DNA from: Symbiodinium sp. CCMP2592
Lineage: Eukaryota > Sar > Dinophyceae > Suessiales > Symbiodiniaceae
Length of the DNA: 64,000 nt
Assembly: GCA_905221615.1 (NCBI GenBank)
Contig: CAJNDT010002779.1
Location: 987,501-1,051,500, forward strand
Direction of reading: 5' to 3'
A program made the position numbers and the translations under genes. Under the pieces are notes generated by a model. It was not told the origin of the DNA. It saw only the letters and a program-made list of their open reading frames with translations, and did not search any database. Shown here one piece after another: positions 52,980-63,639 of the stretch; the stretch's first letter is position 1; every line of letters starts with the position of its first letter.

Positions 52980-53240
52980 TATATCGGGATACTCTAAGGT
53001 ATTCTTGCGTCAGTTGGGTTAAACCCTAAACCCTAATCATAGGGTTGAGATTCTCGGCTAATATTTCGGGATACTAACAGGTATTCTTGCGCCCCTTAGG
53101 TCAAGCCCTAAACCCTAATCATAGGGTTGAGATTCTCGGCTAATATTTCGAGATACTAACGGGTATTCTTGCGTCCCTTAGGTTAAATAAACCCTAAACC
53201 CTAATCATTGAATCATAGGGTTGAGATTCTCGGCTAAAGA
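52980..53240. repeat. Three tandem units of about 90 bp
   Basis: Each unit has CGGGATACTAACAGGTATTC, TTGCGCCCCTTAGG, AAACCCTAAACCCTAATCAT and AGGGTTGAGATTCTCGGCTA. Units start near 52,985, 53,068 and 53,150. The CCCTAAA words are part of the unit. Confidence 0.9.
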
Positions 53241-53339
53241 AGCCAAGGAGTCAAAACCTTTGCCACAGAAGTCCCGACGGGCCCAGGAAGCCCTAGAAGC
53301 CCAGTTACGGCTTGCTGTCTAGGACTTGCAGGGCTCCGG

Positions 53340-53496
53340 TTTAGGGGTCTAGGAGTCTTGGGGTTAGGGTTTAGGGTTTAGGCTTCAGGGTCTTTGGGTT
53401 TAGGTTTTGGGTTTAGGCTTCAGGGTTTTGGGTTTAGGTTTTGGGTTTAGGCTTCAGGGTTTAGGGGTTAGGGTTTAGGGTTTGGGCTTTAGGGAT
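53340..53496. repeat. TTTAGGG-derived array
   Basis: GGGTTTAGGCTTCAGGGTCT and TTGGGTTTAGGTTTTGGG phrases recur with a roughly 31-bp period. Confidence 0.85.
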
Positions 53497-53589
53497 CCCA
53501 AGCTTACTGATGGGCTATTGCACGATGGTGCATCTCTGCATGGACACTGACCTTGACCTTGACCGTCAACACTTATAAACCTCAAGCCG

Positions 53590-54190
53590 TTCTAAACCCT
53601 AAACCCTGAACCCGTATAGACCCTTAATAAACTTAAAAACCCAAAACCCCTATAGACCCTTATACGCTAACAAGCCCTGAGCCCTAAACCCTAGACCGTA
53701 AGGCCCTATAAATCCTAAACCCTCACAAACCCTACACCCTTATAAACCCGTATAAACCCCAAGCCCTGAACCCTTATAAACTTTATAAACCTTAAAACCC
53801 TAAACCAGCTTACTAGACCCTCCATCCACTGTACCCTCTATTAGACCCTAAGTACCCATTATTTGGGACCATATACCCCTATTAGAGGGTACAAGGAGGG
53901 CCTGGCTGCTGGGTATATACCCTTCATACAGCTATTGGATACTCCTTATGTAGCCCATTATAGGGTAGGGGTCCCCATTAAGGGTCCCCCCTTTTTCCCT
54001 TTGATTGCTTGGGCCCTCTGAATCTTAAACCCTTATACACCCTTATAAACCCTCATAAACCCCAAACCCTAAACCCTTGTAAACCCTAGTTCCTTCTAAA
54101 CCCTTATAAGCCCGAAGCCCTAAACCAACTTACTTCTACCCTATAATGGGCTATATGATGGGGGTCCTCATTAAGGGTCCCTCCTTTTAC
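53590..54190. repeat. Telomere-like (CCTTATAAACC) tract with an inverted repeat
   Basis: Many CCCTTATAAACCC and CCCTAAACC words. At 53,820-53,925 TACCCTCTATTAGACCCTAA pairs in part with CCCCTATTAGAGGGTACAAG. TTACCCTTGGATTACTGGGC near 54,190 echoes TTCCCTTTGATTGCTTGGGC near 53,995, so about 190 bp is imperfectly duplicated. Confidence 0.7.
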
Positions 54191-54299
54191 CCTTGGATTA
54201 CTGGGCTTCTAGAGCAGGGCAGTGTACTCAGGGTTGAGGCTTTAGGGCCGCGACTCCGCCCTCGGCGAAGAAAGGCCAGCTGGGAGCTCTAGGGTTTAG

Positions 54300-54490
54300 G
54301 GTTCCCTTAAGGTTTCCTTTAAGGGTTCCATAATGGGATCTATATGGATTAAGGGGGTTTAGGCTTACTTTAGGGGTTCCGTTAAGGGATCTATAAGGGA
54401 TTAGGGGTTTGGGAGTTTAGAGGATTTCCGTTAAGGGATCTATAAGGGATTAGGGGTTTGGGAGTTTAGAGGATTTAGAGGTTTCGGGTT
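54300..54490. repeat. Tandem AAGGGATCTATAAGGGATTA units
   Basis: TTCCGTTAAGGGATCTATAA with GGGATTAGGGGTTTGGGA and GTTTAGAGGATTT occurs twice about 58 bp apart, with a third degenerate copy upstream. Confidence 0.8.
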
Positions 54491-54837
54491 GGATCTATAA
54501 GGGTTACCATAAGGCTACTCTTGGGGTTATTTGGGTTTAGAGTTTTCGGGGTTCATGGGTGGAGAGGTTTAAGAGGTGTAAGGTTTAGGGGTTTGGGGCT
54601 TTTGGGTCGAGGAGTCCGCTCGTAAGTTGGCTATCGGGCTTGAGCCAAGCTTGGGGTTGAGCTATAGGGTTTGCGGGCTTAAGGCTTTCCTTCAATCCCA
54701 CAGACCTAAACTCCCTTCCCCGAACCCCTCAGACTTAAATCCCCTGGGCCCCTACAACGGTTAAGCGGAGTGCTTGGTTGATACGATGGTAGCATGCGCC
54801 AAAGTGATGGGGTCTTCTTCGTGCTCTCTCCTAGGGG

Positions 54838-55045
54838 CACCCCTTTGAACCCGCAAGCGCCAACAAGGGTTTCATGCTAGAGCCACTAGACCCTGACTGC
54901 AAGTGTGGGCGCAGACGGACATTGGTTTGGGGATTTGCTGAGGGTTCCGGATACCTGATTTCCGTAAAGTCTCTGACAAGCCTTACATGCCGGCTCCCCC
55001 GAATCGGTGCCAAGGAAGTGAACAACATTCTGCGACATCTCCCCC
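54838..55045 (+). CDS. Possible plus-strand exon, unassigned
   Basis: The plus frame reads HPFEPASANKGFMLEPLDP, DCKCGRRRTLVWGFAEGSG, YLISVKSLTSLTCRLPRIG, AKEVNNILRHLPQ, then a TGA. Seventy residues with ordinary composition and a C-x-C pair. Not recognised, and the minus strand is also open over the same span. Confidence 0.4.
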
Positions 55046-55690
55046 AGTGAGACGCTCCGGTAGGCTTAGGTTCATTCGGTCTAAAACGCCGCCGTATATG
55101 GGTTGGAAGCTGGAAAACCCTAGACTCTGAATTGAACCTGAAACCCTGCTACACTTCAAATCCCGATTCTGGCAGTCCCGTTGTATACTTTGGGGTCTAT
55201 TTCGAGTTTGAGTTGTTAAGCGTTTAGGGTTTAGGGTTTAGGGCTTCATGTGTTTGGAGTTTCAAGCGTATAGGGTTTTAGGGTTGGTGGTTGAATAGGT
55301 GAGGTTCGGGGCTTTTAGTTTGTCACCGTGCCGTTAGCCCGAAACCCTAAAGCCCAAACCCTATACCCTAAACCTGCTAACACCCTGCCTCCAGCACGGG
55401 ATTGTCCGTGACGAACCTGAGGGACCCGACCCTTCTTCTCCAACATGTGCACCCGTTGCCTTACTCAATACTTGCTACCTACCAATATACTGTTTATGTA
55501 AGGCTTCGCCCTCATTACTTGGTACTTACGATATACGGTTTATGGAAGATTTCGGACTCACCACTTGGTACTTGCTGTCGACGGATTTCGGTGTAGTCTT
55601 GCACCGTCAAGCAAAGGATCGGATTGTTTGCCTTACTAGCCAATGGAAAATGACCGCTTGGCGTGCAGGGCTTCGACTGTGAGTCCTGTG

Positions 55691-55810
55691 GATGGGGGCC
55701 AACAAGACAGAAGCATAAGCAGTCTACTAGGATATCTCCGTCTTGTTGGGCTGATTTGTTACTGGATGTAGACGGGTGGTTACTGCTTATGTGCTCGGTC
55801 GGGCCCCCAA
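55691..55810. repeat. Inverted repeat with interrupted arms
   Basis: TGGGGGCC and CATAAGCAGT on the left match ACTGCTTATG and GGGCCCCCA on the right. The centre GTCTTGTTGGGC pairs with the left AACAAGACAGA. Confidence 0.7.
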
Positions 55811-55919
55811 ATTCTGGCCAACTGCTCAGCCCCAAATCAAAAGGGATAAGGGTTCTTTTTGGGTATTTGGATGGTTTTTTTTTGACATTTTTTATGGTTT
55901 TCGGGTCGGCGGACGCAGG

Positions 55920-56282
55920 ACTCAGTCAGTCAGTCAACGAGCCAACCGAGCGGTCAGTCAGTCAGTCGGTCAGCCAACCGCGCGGTCAGTCGGTCAGCCA
56001 GCCAGCCAGTCAGTCAGCCAGTCAGTCCGTCTGCCAACCGCGCGGTCAGTCAGTCAGCCAGTCAGTCAGTCAGCCAGTCAGTCCGTCTGCCAACCGCGCG
56101 GTCAGTCAGTCAGCCAGTCAGTCAGTCAGCCAGTCAGTCCGTCTGCCAACCGCGCGGTCAGTCAGTCAGTCAGTCGTCGTCCAGCGGTGAGTCGGTCAGC
56201 CAGTCAGTCCGTCTGCCAACCGAGCCGTCAATCAGTCTGGCTGTCTGTCAATCAGTCTGTCAGTCCGTCAATCCTCTAGTCA
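55920..56282. repeat. CAGT-rich minisatellite, about 55-bp units
   Basis: The unit is CGGTCAGTCAGTCAGCCAGT with CAGTCAGTCAGCCAGTCAGT and CCGTCTGCCAACCGCG. Three almost identical copies (about 56,000, 56,060, 56,115) are flanked by degenerate ones. Open frames here (poly-SQSV) are repeat artefacts. Confidence 0.95.
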
Positions 56283-56299
56283 GTCGGGCTGTTGATCTG

Positions 56300-58235
56300 G
56301 CGTTGCAGCTGCGACCAGTGAGCTTGGGGTACCGAGGACTCGGAATCGCCAAAAGAGGGGGCACGTTTAAGATTTTTGATGAACCGGAACCGCCGAATTC
56401 AGGGGGCGTGTTTAAGATAGATGACGAGCCGTTATCACCAAAAGAGGGGCCGTGTTAAAGACATATGTTGAAACGGAGCCGCCAAAAGAGGGGGCGTGTT
56501 CAAGATAATTGGTGAACGGTTATCGCCGAATGCGGGCGCGTGTTAAAGATATCTGGTGAACCGGAATCGCCGAATGAGGGAGCGTGTTGAAGATATGATG
56601 AGCCGTTATCACCAAAAGAGGGGCCGTGTTTAAGATATATGGTGAACGGTCATCGCCGACTGAGAGGCCGTATTAAAGATATATGGAAAGGAGTGTGTCT
56701 AAGATTTTTGCATAATCTATATGGTGAACCGGAATCGACAAATGAGGGCGCTTGCTTAAGATGTGATGAACCGCCGGTCCTCTTGCAAGTGCGTTTGCAA
56801 ATGGGGGGGGGCTGCGCCGCCTCCCAGACCCCCCCCCCCGCTTTCTCAAGCCCTGTTTTTCTTTGGCGAACTTCGTACCATCAAGAACACTATGGCGATT
56901 TGCGATGGTCGCAGCAAGTCAAGCGCATAACTAGTCTGAGACTTTTCAAATCCCGTCCCAGGGGCCCAACCCCCCTCGCTTTATGTTTGGGCCACGCAAG
57001 CTACGATATATGGTGAACGGATTTCGCCGAATGAGGGAGTGTTAAAGACGTATATGGCGAAGCGAAATTGCCAAATAAGGGGTGTGCTTCATATATATGT
57101 ATATATATATATATATATGGTGAACCGGAATCGCCAAATGAGCGGGGTTGTTTAACACGTATCATGAACCGTTATCGCCAAATGAGGGGGCGCGTTTATC
57201 ATGTATGTTGAACCGTTATCGCCAATTAAAGGTGGTGTGTTTAAGCTATACGCTGACCCGGAGTTACCAAATAAGGGGGGGGTGCTTACCGCGTGCAAGT
57301 GCGTTTGCAAATGGGGGGGGCTGCGCCCCCCGCAACCCCCCCCGCTTTCTTCAGCCCCGTAGTGAACTTGCTGTAGCGAACGTCGTGCCATCAAGAACGC
57401 TTTCTGGCCATCATTGGCGATTGGTCGTAGCAAGTCAAGCGCCTGACATATATGAGACGTTTCACAGCCCGTCCTAGGGGCCCAACCCCCTCCCCCTGCT
57501 TTATGTTTGGGCCGCGGTGAATGGTTTTCGCCGAATGAGGGGGTCTTGTTATCGCCGAATGCGGGCGCGTGTTAAAGATGTCTGGTGAACCGGAATCGCC
57601 GAATGAGGCAGCGTGTTGAAGATATGATGAGCCGTTATCACCAAAAGAGGGGCCGTGTTTAAGATATATGGTGAACGGTCATCGCCGACTGAGGGGCCGT
57701 ATTAAAGATATATGGTGAACCGGAAAGGGGTGTGTCTAAGCTTTTTGCATAATCTATGGTGAACCGGAATCGACAAATGAGGGCGCTTGCTTAAGATGTG
57801 ATGAACCGCCGGTCCTCTTGCAAGTGCGTTTGCAAATGGGGGGGGCTGCGCCGCCCCCCAGACCCCCCCCGCCGCTTTCTCAAGCCCTGTTTTTCTTTAG
57901 CGAACTTCGTACCATCAAGAACGCTATGGCCATTTGCGATGGTCGCACGCAAGCTAAGATACGCAAGCTACGATGTATGGTGAACGGTTTTCGCCGAGTG
58001 AGGGAGTGTTAAAGACGTATATGGTGAAGCGAAATTGCCAAATAAGGGGTGTGCTTCATATATATATATATATATATGGTGAACCGGAATCGCCAAATGA
58101 GCGGGGTTGTTTAACACGTATCATGAACCGTTATCGCCAAATGAGGGGGCGCGCTTATCATGTATGTTGAACCGTTATCGCCAATTAAAGGTGGTGTGTT
58201 TAAGCTATACGCTGACCCGGAGTTACCAAATGGGG
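56300..58235. repeat. Degenerate 40-45-bp satellite, with a 1-kb internal duplication
   Basis: Units of the type GGTGAACCGGAATCGCCAAA plus TGAGGGGGCGTGTTTAAGAT recur about 35 times. The block 56,520-57,270 is repeated, mostly base for base, as 57,550-58,230. Three copies of a GTGCGTTTGCAAATGGGGGG element with a GC-rich hairpin (about 56,792, 57,298, 57,823), each followed by CTTCGTACCATCAAGAACAC-like sequence, are embedded. Confidence 0.9.
56792..56950. repeat. G-run/GCTGCGCC hairpin module, copy 1 of 3
   Basis: AAGTGCGTTTGCAAATGGGG, GGGGCTGCGCCGCC, then CCCCCCCCCCGCTTTCTCAA and GGCGAACTTCGTACCATCAA. Copies 2 and 3 are at about 57,298-57,450 and 57,823-57,955. The G-run and C-run can pair around CTGC. 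Confidence 0.85.
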
Positions 58236-60060
58236 CTGCCAAAAAAAGCAGAAGTGCGCGAATGTGGGCCGTGCACAGGGTGTCTCATGAGAGCCGTGCA
58301 CTATGTTGCATGTACATATGGTCCATCCTTGTAACGCGTACAGGTTGTATAGAAGCTAGGCCCGAAAACCATAAACATTACCAAAAAAAAGACCCAAAGC
58401 CAGGCCCTTTCTCGTGACTCTTGCATGTTTTTTAGCATTCCTGCACCGAAAACCATAAAAAAATACCAAATAAAAACCAGAAAAAATACAAAAAACAACC
58501 TGGACCCAATCAAAAGACCCCGCTAAACTTTAAACCCGAAAACTCGCAATTCTAAACCCATACGGCCTGAAGCCCGATATGTGTCAGCCCTGAGCACACA
58601 CTCCGGAAACCAATCACCAGAGAGTGTAAGAACTTTAGGAGGTCGCATAAGCTTTCCGTAGGGGTGCTTCTGCTGCTGTTCGAGCAGTTCCTGTCTCTTT
58701 GTCCATGGCCTTCGAGTGAAGTTTACCCTGTACAGTGCTTCATTGAGACTTTGGGGCTTTGGCTTTTGGTTTTTGAGTGAGTACAGGTAGTTCCCAAATA
58801 CAACAGTTTTGAGTTTGAGGTTCGGAGCTTAGGGCTATTGGGTTCAGGGCATTCCTTTGAACCTACAAAGCGGCCGGGCACTCCAGGGTTGGCCTAGCAC
58901 AGCAGATTTTGCCGCAGGGCCATCCCAACGTAGATGAAGGGGTTCGGGTGCTCGGTTGTGGGGTAGGGTTAAGTGGTTGCGGTTTGCATTTCGCCGGGGC
59001 TGCGAGTCACATGGGTTTGAATGTCATTTCAGGAGCTGTGGATTAGCAGAACATGTTGACTTAATATTGCCAGAAGATGTCGAAAGGCATTCATGACAAT
59101 GCTGCTGCACTCAGGCTCTGCGAGAGAGCACTCTGGCGGGGTGAGTGCAGTCGCGGGTCATTTAGCATTTGTAAGTTGTATTCATGAACCACAGCAGTAG
59201 CGCCGGAGCTACCAGATTTAGCATTCACGCCATCTAACTAGCTTCATTTAGTTCGTAGTCATATATTCATACTTCATAAGCAGCTGTGGTTCAGAAGCAC
59301 TCTTTGGTCATGTTGTTGCTGCAGATTGCACTGCTACAGTGATCTTCAGGACTTACTTGTTCACTGCAAAAAGTCGACCGGGTGAGGGTCGGTAGTCGTG
59401 CCATGAAGACATGGATGGCTCAAATGATCCGATTCGGACCAACTGTGCCTCGGCATTGGGGAGTTGGAGAGGGTTTAACTTTTAGGTACTTGGGGTGTGG
59501 CATTTTGCCTGAGCTCTTGGATTTTCTGGACTCACGAAGTCGGATCTGCAGTTGCCCCCCCCACCCACCCCCATCAGCCTCGCGTTGCTCATTACACAAC
59601 ACCCGTAGCTTGTGCTAGTGATGACGAAGAAGAAGCATCATGCGGTGTAGACACGAGGAACCAGCAACAGAACAGCGCGCGCTAACCGTTCTAAGCCATT
59701 TGTCAGACATGCTTCGGCAAGTGAGATGCGCTGTTTGTCCCTAAACCCTAAACCCCAAAGCCGCTGAGCAAGGTGCCAGAGGTCGAAAGTCGGGAACCTA
59801 GGGCTTATCGTTCCTCTCCGATGTAGCTCTGACGTTCGTTTTCGTTGAGTTTAAGCAGTTTTCCATGCAGGCCATAAAATGAATGTTGTTAACCAACAAA
59901 CAACTACATTAGTGCAGAAACCATAAAGTGCTTCGACAAATGGTGTAGGGTTGCGATATGGTGGTGACGTCAGACGAGTTTCTCATGTGCATCCGAACAC
60001 AATCACGATGTGACTTCCGTTAAACTGTATTGACACCTGACACAACCCCTAGACAACAAA
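58236..60060. other. No secure gene
   Basis: Includes an A-rich stretch of AAAACCATAAAAAAATACC type (58,360-58,500) and a C-rich run near 59,555-59,575. A plus frame near 59,382-59,618 and its minus counterpart are both open but unrecognised. Confidence 0.45.
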
Positions 60061-60064
60061 TCGA

Positions 60065-60200
60065 TACTTGGGGGGTCGGGGGACTAAGTAACTGGTTATT
60101 TTACAGACTTATAAGTACCATAACCCCAATTAGGGTCCCTTTTAGGGTACTCATAAGTCTACTTACTAACTACTTACTAACGTCCCCCGACCCCCCAAGT
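60065..60200. repeat. Inverted-repeat element, family N copy 2, near-perfect ends
   Basis: ACTTGGGGGGTCGGGGGACT with AAGTAACTGG pairs with CTTACTAACGTCCCCCGACC and CCCCAAGT. The core ACTTATAAGTACCATAACCC is almost identical to 28,591-28,728, more than 31 kb away. Confidence 0.95.
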
Positions 60201-60599
60201 AAGGAGCCCATCAGTCTGGTCGTTGCCCAACCTCATCAACCCCCGAAGTTCCTCAAGAACAGCGTTATCCTCGGAACCTGTGGGACCGTCTTTAGGGTTT
60301 AGGGTATAGGGTTGAGGATTTAGGGTTTTTGGTTGTGGTGGGACCGTCAATGAAGAAGTCTCAGTCCCCAAACCCTTCTGGTGCCCTTATAGGCACAAAG
60401 TTCGCGAAGTATTGTTGTACTGCTGGCCTCCATCGCCAGGTGCAGAGCTTGCCGGGAAGCCCTGGTATCTTTGGTTTCGGTTTAGGGTGTGGGGTTTAGC
60501 ACTGACTTGGAGCGTCATCAGACAAAATAGACACGTGAGACCCTCCTGTTTCGGCTGCTAAGCGGCAGCTTCAGCTGAGAGGGTGCCACCGTGGTCTAA

Positions 60600-61270
60600 C
60601 CTGTGGTGCTGTATATGTTGTCATGAGCAGTTGTGGTAGAGGTAGCAGCAATAGTATCGTGAATGGTACATATGCATACCAATATCATATGCGTATGCGT
60701 ACATATATATAGAGAGACAAATATGTATGTATATGCACACACACTTTTCTGCAACTGACACAAGAGGAAAAGGAAAATGACCAGAAGTTTTGCAGCTTTG
60801 AAAGTAATAGCATGAGTGGCACCAGTCTGTAGCACAGACACATGTCGTCTTTGAAAACAGTTGTGAATTTGGCATCAACAATAGTGGTGCTTCTGCTTGC
60901 TGCTGACGACGACTCGTAATGAGGACTTTGGTTGCCATTACGGACATAGAGGCGGAAGGTTTCTATAGTCCATCAGACTGGGAGTACTAGCACCACATCG
61001 TTTACTCTTGGTATTATGAGTGGTGATCCAGCCCTGAAATCCCTGCAAACCTCGCGACGTTGTAACTATCCAAGGAATCCACGCCCGAAGGCCCTCTGTG
61101 TGCCCTCTGAAGATCCCAGGATCCTCCCAGCGAGCCGAAACTTCCCCTGCACTCGTTAACTGAAGCCCTCAACTTAACTTAGGGGTACTTAGAAATAATT
61201 TTTAATTTTTGGTTATTATAATCCCTAAGAAACAGCTAAAATTATAATTTTTGCTAGGGTTCTAAGTTCA
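60600..61270. other. No gene; TA/CA patch and AT-rich imperfect hairpin
   Basis: TATATA/ACACAC patch at 60,700-60,745 and an AT-rich segment at 61,168-61,268 (AACTTAGGGGTACTTAGAAA near the left end, TAGGGTTCTAAGTT near the right) that can fold imperfectly. Confidence 0.5.
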
Positions 61271-61529
61271 GTATAGTTAGCCTTAGCCATAACCTCCCTC
61301 CCCGTGCAACTCCCGAAAGCTCACACGCAGACGAACAACAAAAAGCCAACAGAGAACAGAGGCCCGAAAGCTCGCGCCCAGCAACCTCCCAGAGATCCGC
61401 GACCGAGCTTTAAAGGTCAGCTTGTCGAGCTCAGTGGGCTGATCAGTGTCATCCTGCGTAGTACTGCGTTTTGTTTTTGTGTCACGACTGCTCATACTTG
61501 CTATAATGCTATCTACATAGTACTCTCGT

Positions 61530-61535
61530 TACAGC

Positions 61536-61568
<33 letters not shown>

Positions 61569-61870
61569 ACCATCACTGCTACTGCTACCGTGATTGTTGC
61601 TGCTGCTGTTGCTGCTCTGACTTTTTCGTTTTGCTCCGACTGACTCTGGCCCTGCTGTGACGCTGCTTTCACTACTGCTCCTCCTGCTAATGCTGCTACT
61701 GCCGCGCGTACCGCTATGACTGCTACTACGACTGCTACTACTGCTGATGCTGCTGCTGTTTCTGCGACTGCTTCCAATACTAATACGACTACTACGTTAC
61801 TACGACGACGACTACCACTGCCACTATCGACTAAGACCACCTACCACTACGAGTGCGACTACGACGACCA
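61530..61870. repeat. Triplet-repeat tract (CTG, CTA, CGA)
   Basis: (CTG)n at about 61,541-61,567, followed by 300 bp of degenerate CTG/CTA/CGA triplets. Both strands are open throughout because of the 3-bp periodicity. Not called as coding. Confidence 0.9.
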
Positions 61871-62159
61871 CTACTTTGTCTTCTGCAGTTGCTTCAGCTG
61901 TTTTTGGATGATACTGCTGAAACGGCCATTTACGTAGTGAGTGTTGTCATGATCTGTAGTCGCGTCGGGATATCGTAGCTTTTTGTTGGCATCCTGTGTG
62001 AGTTGCTGGTTGACATTGTCTCCAGCGTTCTTGACATAGATGCTGTTCATGATTTCCCACCCAGTGTTGTTCCGGCTTTGTTGATGATGAGGCTGGTGAT
62101 GATGGTGGCGATGACAGATCCATGGCGGACGTAACTAACACTGCCCTTGCAACACAGCG

Positions 62160-62195
62160 TGCAGAGGGAGAGAGAGAGCGAGAGCGAGAGCTGAC
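62160..62195. repeat. Short (GA)n patch
   Basis: GAGAGAGAGAGCGAGAGCGA within a region open on both strands. No gene called. Confidence 0.7.
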
Positions 62196-62769
62196 GATGC
62201 TGCTCATTGCAATGGTGACTGCGATGATGGTAGCGATGGTAATCAGGCCTAAAGCTCGTGATGCTATCAGCATCAGTTTCTTTCTTCGAGTACTCATGGC
62301 TACGGACGGTTCCGGCCAGTTTCATAAACACAGCTTTAGACTCGTTGACGCATTGCATCTGGGGGCTTTCCGGGTTCAAGTGAGCATTTGCGAATTCAGA
62401 GATTCATGAAGTCGTCATGGCCGGCGGTAGGGCTTTTAATACAGCAGCCTGAAGAAATAGAAGAAGGTCTTGGATGGCTTTGGTGTAAAACCACAGTGTA
62501 ACTATGCAGGGGTTATCAGGACTACCCGAAACCCTAAACCCACAGCCCAGGTCATGCAAGCCCTGGTGCACAAAAACTCAAAGGCCCTAATCGGAATAGC
62601 ATATATACTATAGGGTCGGAAATAGCAAGTATCTCCCTACAAAATATCAGTAAGGTATTGCGCAACCCAAGATCCTAAACCCTAAGCCCCATCGAACCAT
62701 ATCCATAAACCGTGAGAACTCTACACCCAAATTTGTCCCGTAAGCCCGGCAGGGTCCCTTCAAGATACC

Positions 62770-62948
62770 CTGACCCATAGGCCCCATAGTAGTTTCTTTT
62801 TGGGATTACCCTATAGGGTTTAGGGTCCCTTTTAGGGCTTCTTTAAGGGTTTACCCATAGGCCCCATAGTAGTTTCTTTTGGGGATTACAGTATAGAATT
62901 CTTCATATGAGCCCCGAAAAGGAACGACTATGGGGCCTATGGGTAAAG
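62770..62948. repeat. Composite family A unit, inverted copy of 52,584-52,760
   Basis: Half hairpin ACCCATAGGCCCCATAGTAG with TTTCTTTTTGGGATTACC, linker TTTAGGGTCCCTTTTAGGGC with TTCTTTAAGGG, and a full hairpin ending CGACTATGGGGCCTATGGGT. It is the same order as the reverse complement of 52,584-52,760. Confidence 0.9.
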
Positions 62949-63222
62949 GAATGGCCGCTAGGCTCTTTCCTCCAAAGTCGAGGGCGACCTACTCCCGGGC
63001 GAGGCAATGGAATGCTATTTTGAGCATGTCATCGAAGCCTTATACGAAGCCTGCTACTCACATAAAGTAGGATGAACAACAACCCTATTGTTCATGGCTT
63101 CCAGAGCGCGGTTTTGGTTCTTGCTGGGTTGATTTGTGATCCTAGCCTGTCGCTTATGCTTACGGATTTATAGAATGTGGCCGTGGGTGTATGTCGACTT
63201 GAAGTGTTGATGTTGCTGAAAT

Positions 63223-63345
63223 CAAGCTTTCGGAGGCCTCAACAGGTGGGATGAAGGTAGGTAGGATGGAGGATCCTTTATATAAGGACTCTTATTGGGA
63301 ATATCCCACCTACCTTCATCCCACCTTGGAGGCCTCCGAGGCTTG
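63223..63345. repeat. Inverted-repeat element, family M, about 48-bp arms
   Basis: CAAGCTTTCGGAGGCCTCAA with CAGGTGGGATGAAGGTAGGT pairs with ACCTACCTTCATCCCACCTT and GGAGGCCTCCGAGGCTTG. It has the longest arms of all the hairpins. Confidence 0.95.
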
Positions 63346-63404
63346 AAGCTGTAGGATTTGCCTTGTTTTGGATACTGCCACCACTCAGTAATAGTTGAAA
63401 CATA

Positions 63405-63537
63405 TTCATAGTACAGATATAGAAATAGTAGGGCCTTGATACTAGGCCTATTATAGACTCTTACTGTATGAAATATTCATAATATAGCTATATTAGGACC
63501 TTAAAAGTAGGCCTACTTTAGACTGTTACTGTATGGG
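63405..63537. repeat. Tandem duplication of about 65 bp
   Basis: GGGCCTTGATACTAGGCCTA with TTATAGACTCTTACTGTATG recurs as AGGACCTTAAAAGTAGGCCT with ACTTTAGACTGTTACTGTATG. Each unit starts with ATTCATA(G/A)TA. Confidence 0.8.
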
Positions 63538-63639
63538 GGCAGTACCTAAAGGCTATGCCTGGTTGCAGTTACATGGAAGCGGGAGCAGCTCCAGCCATGG
63601 GTAAACACATGGACTGGATATCAGTCTGAAGAAATTGAA

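Noticed and set aside
55663-56279. Two long overlapping plus frames rich in Ser-Gln-Ser-Val
   Set aside because: Produced by the CAGT minisatellite; the same peptide appears in two frames.
61304-61840. Open frames rich in Cys or Ala on opposite strands
   Set aside because: Same cause, the CTG/CTA triplet tract at 61,530-61,870.
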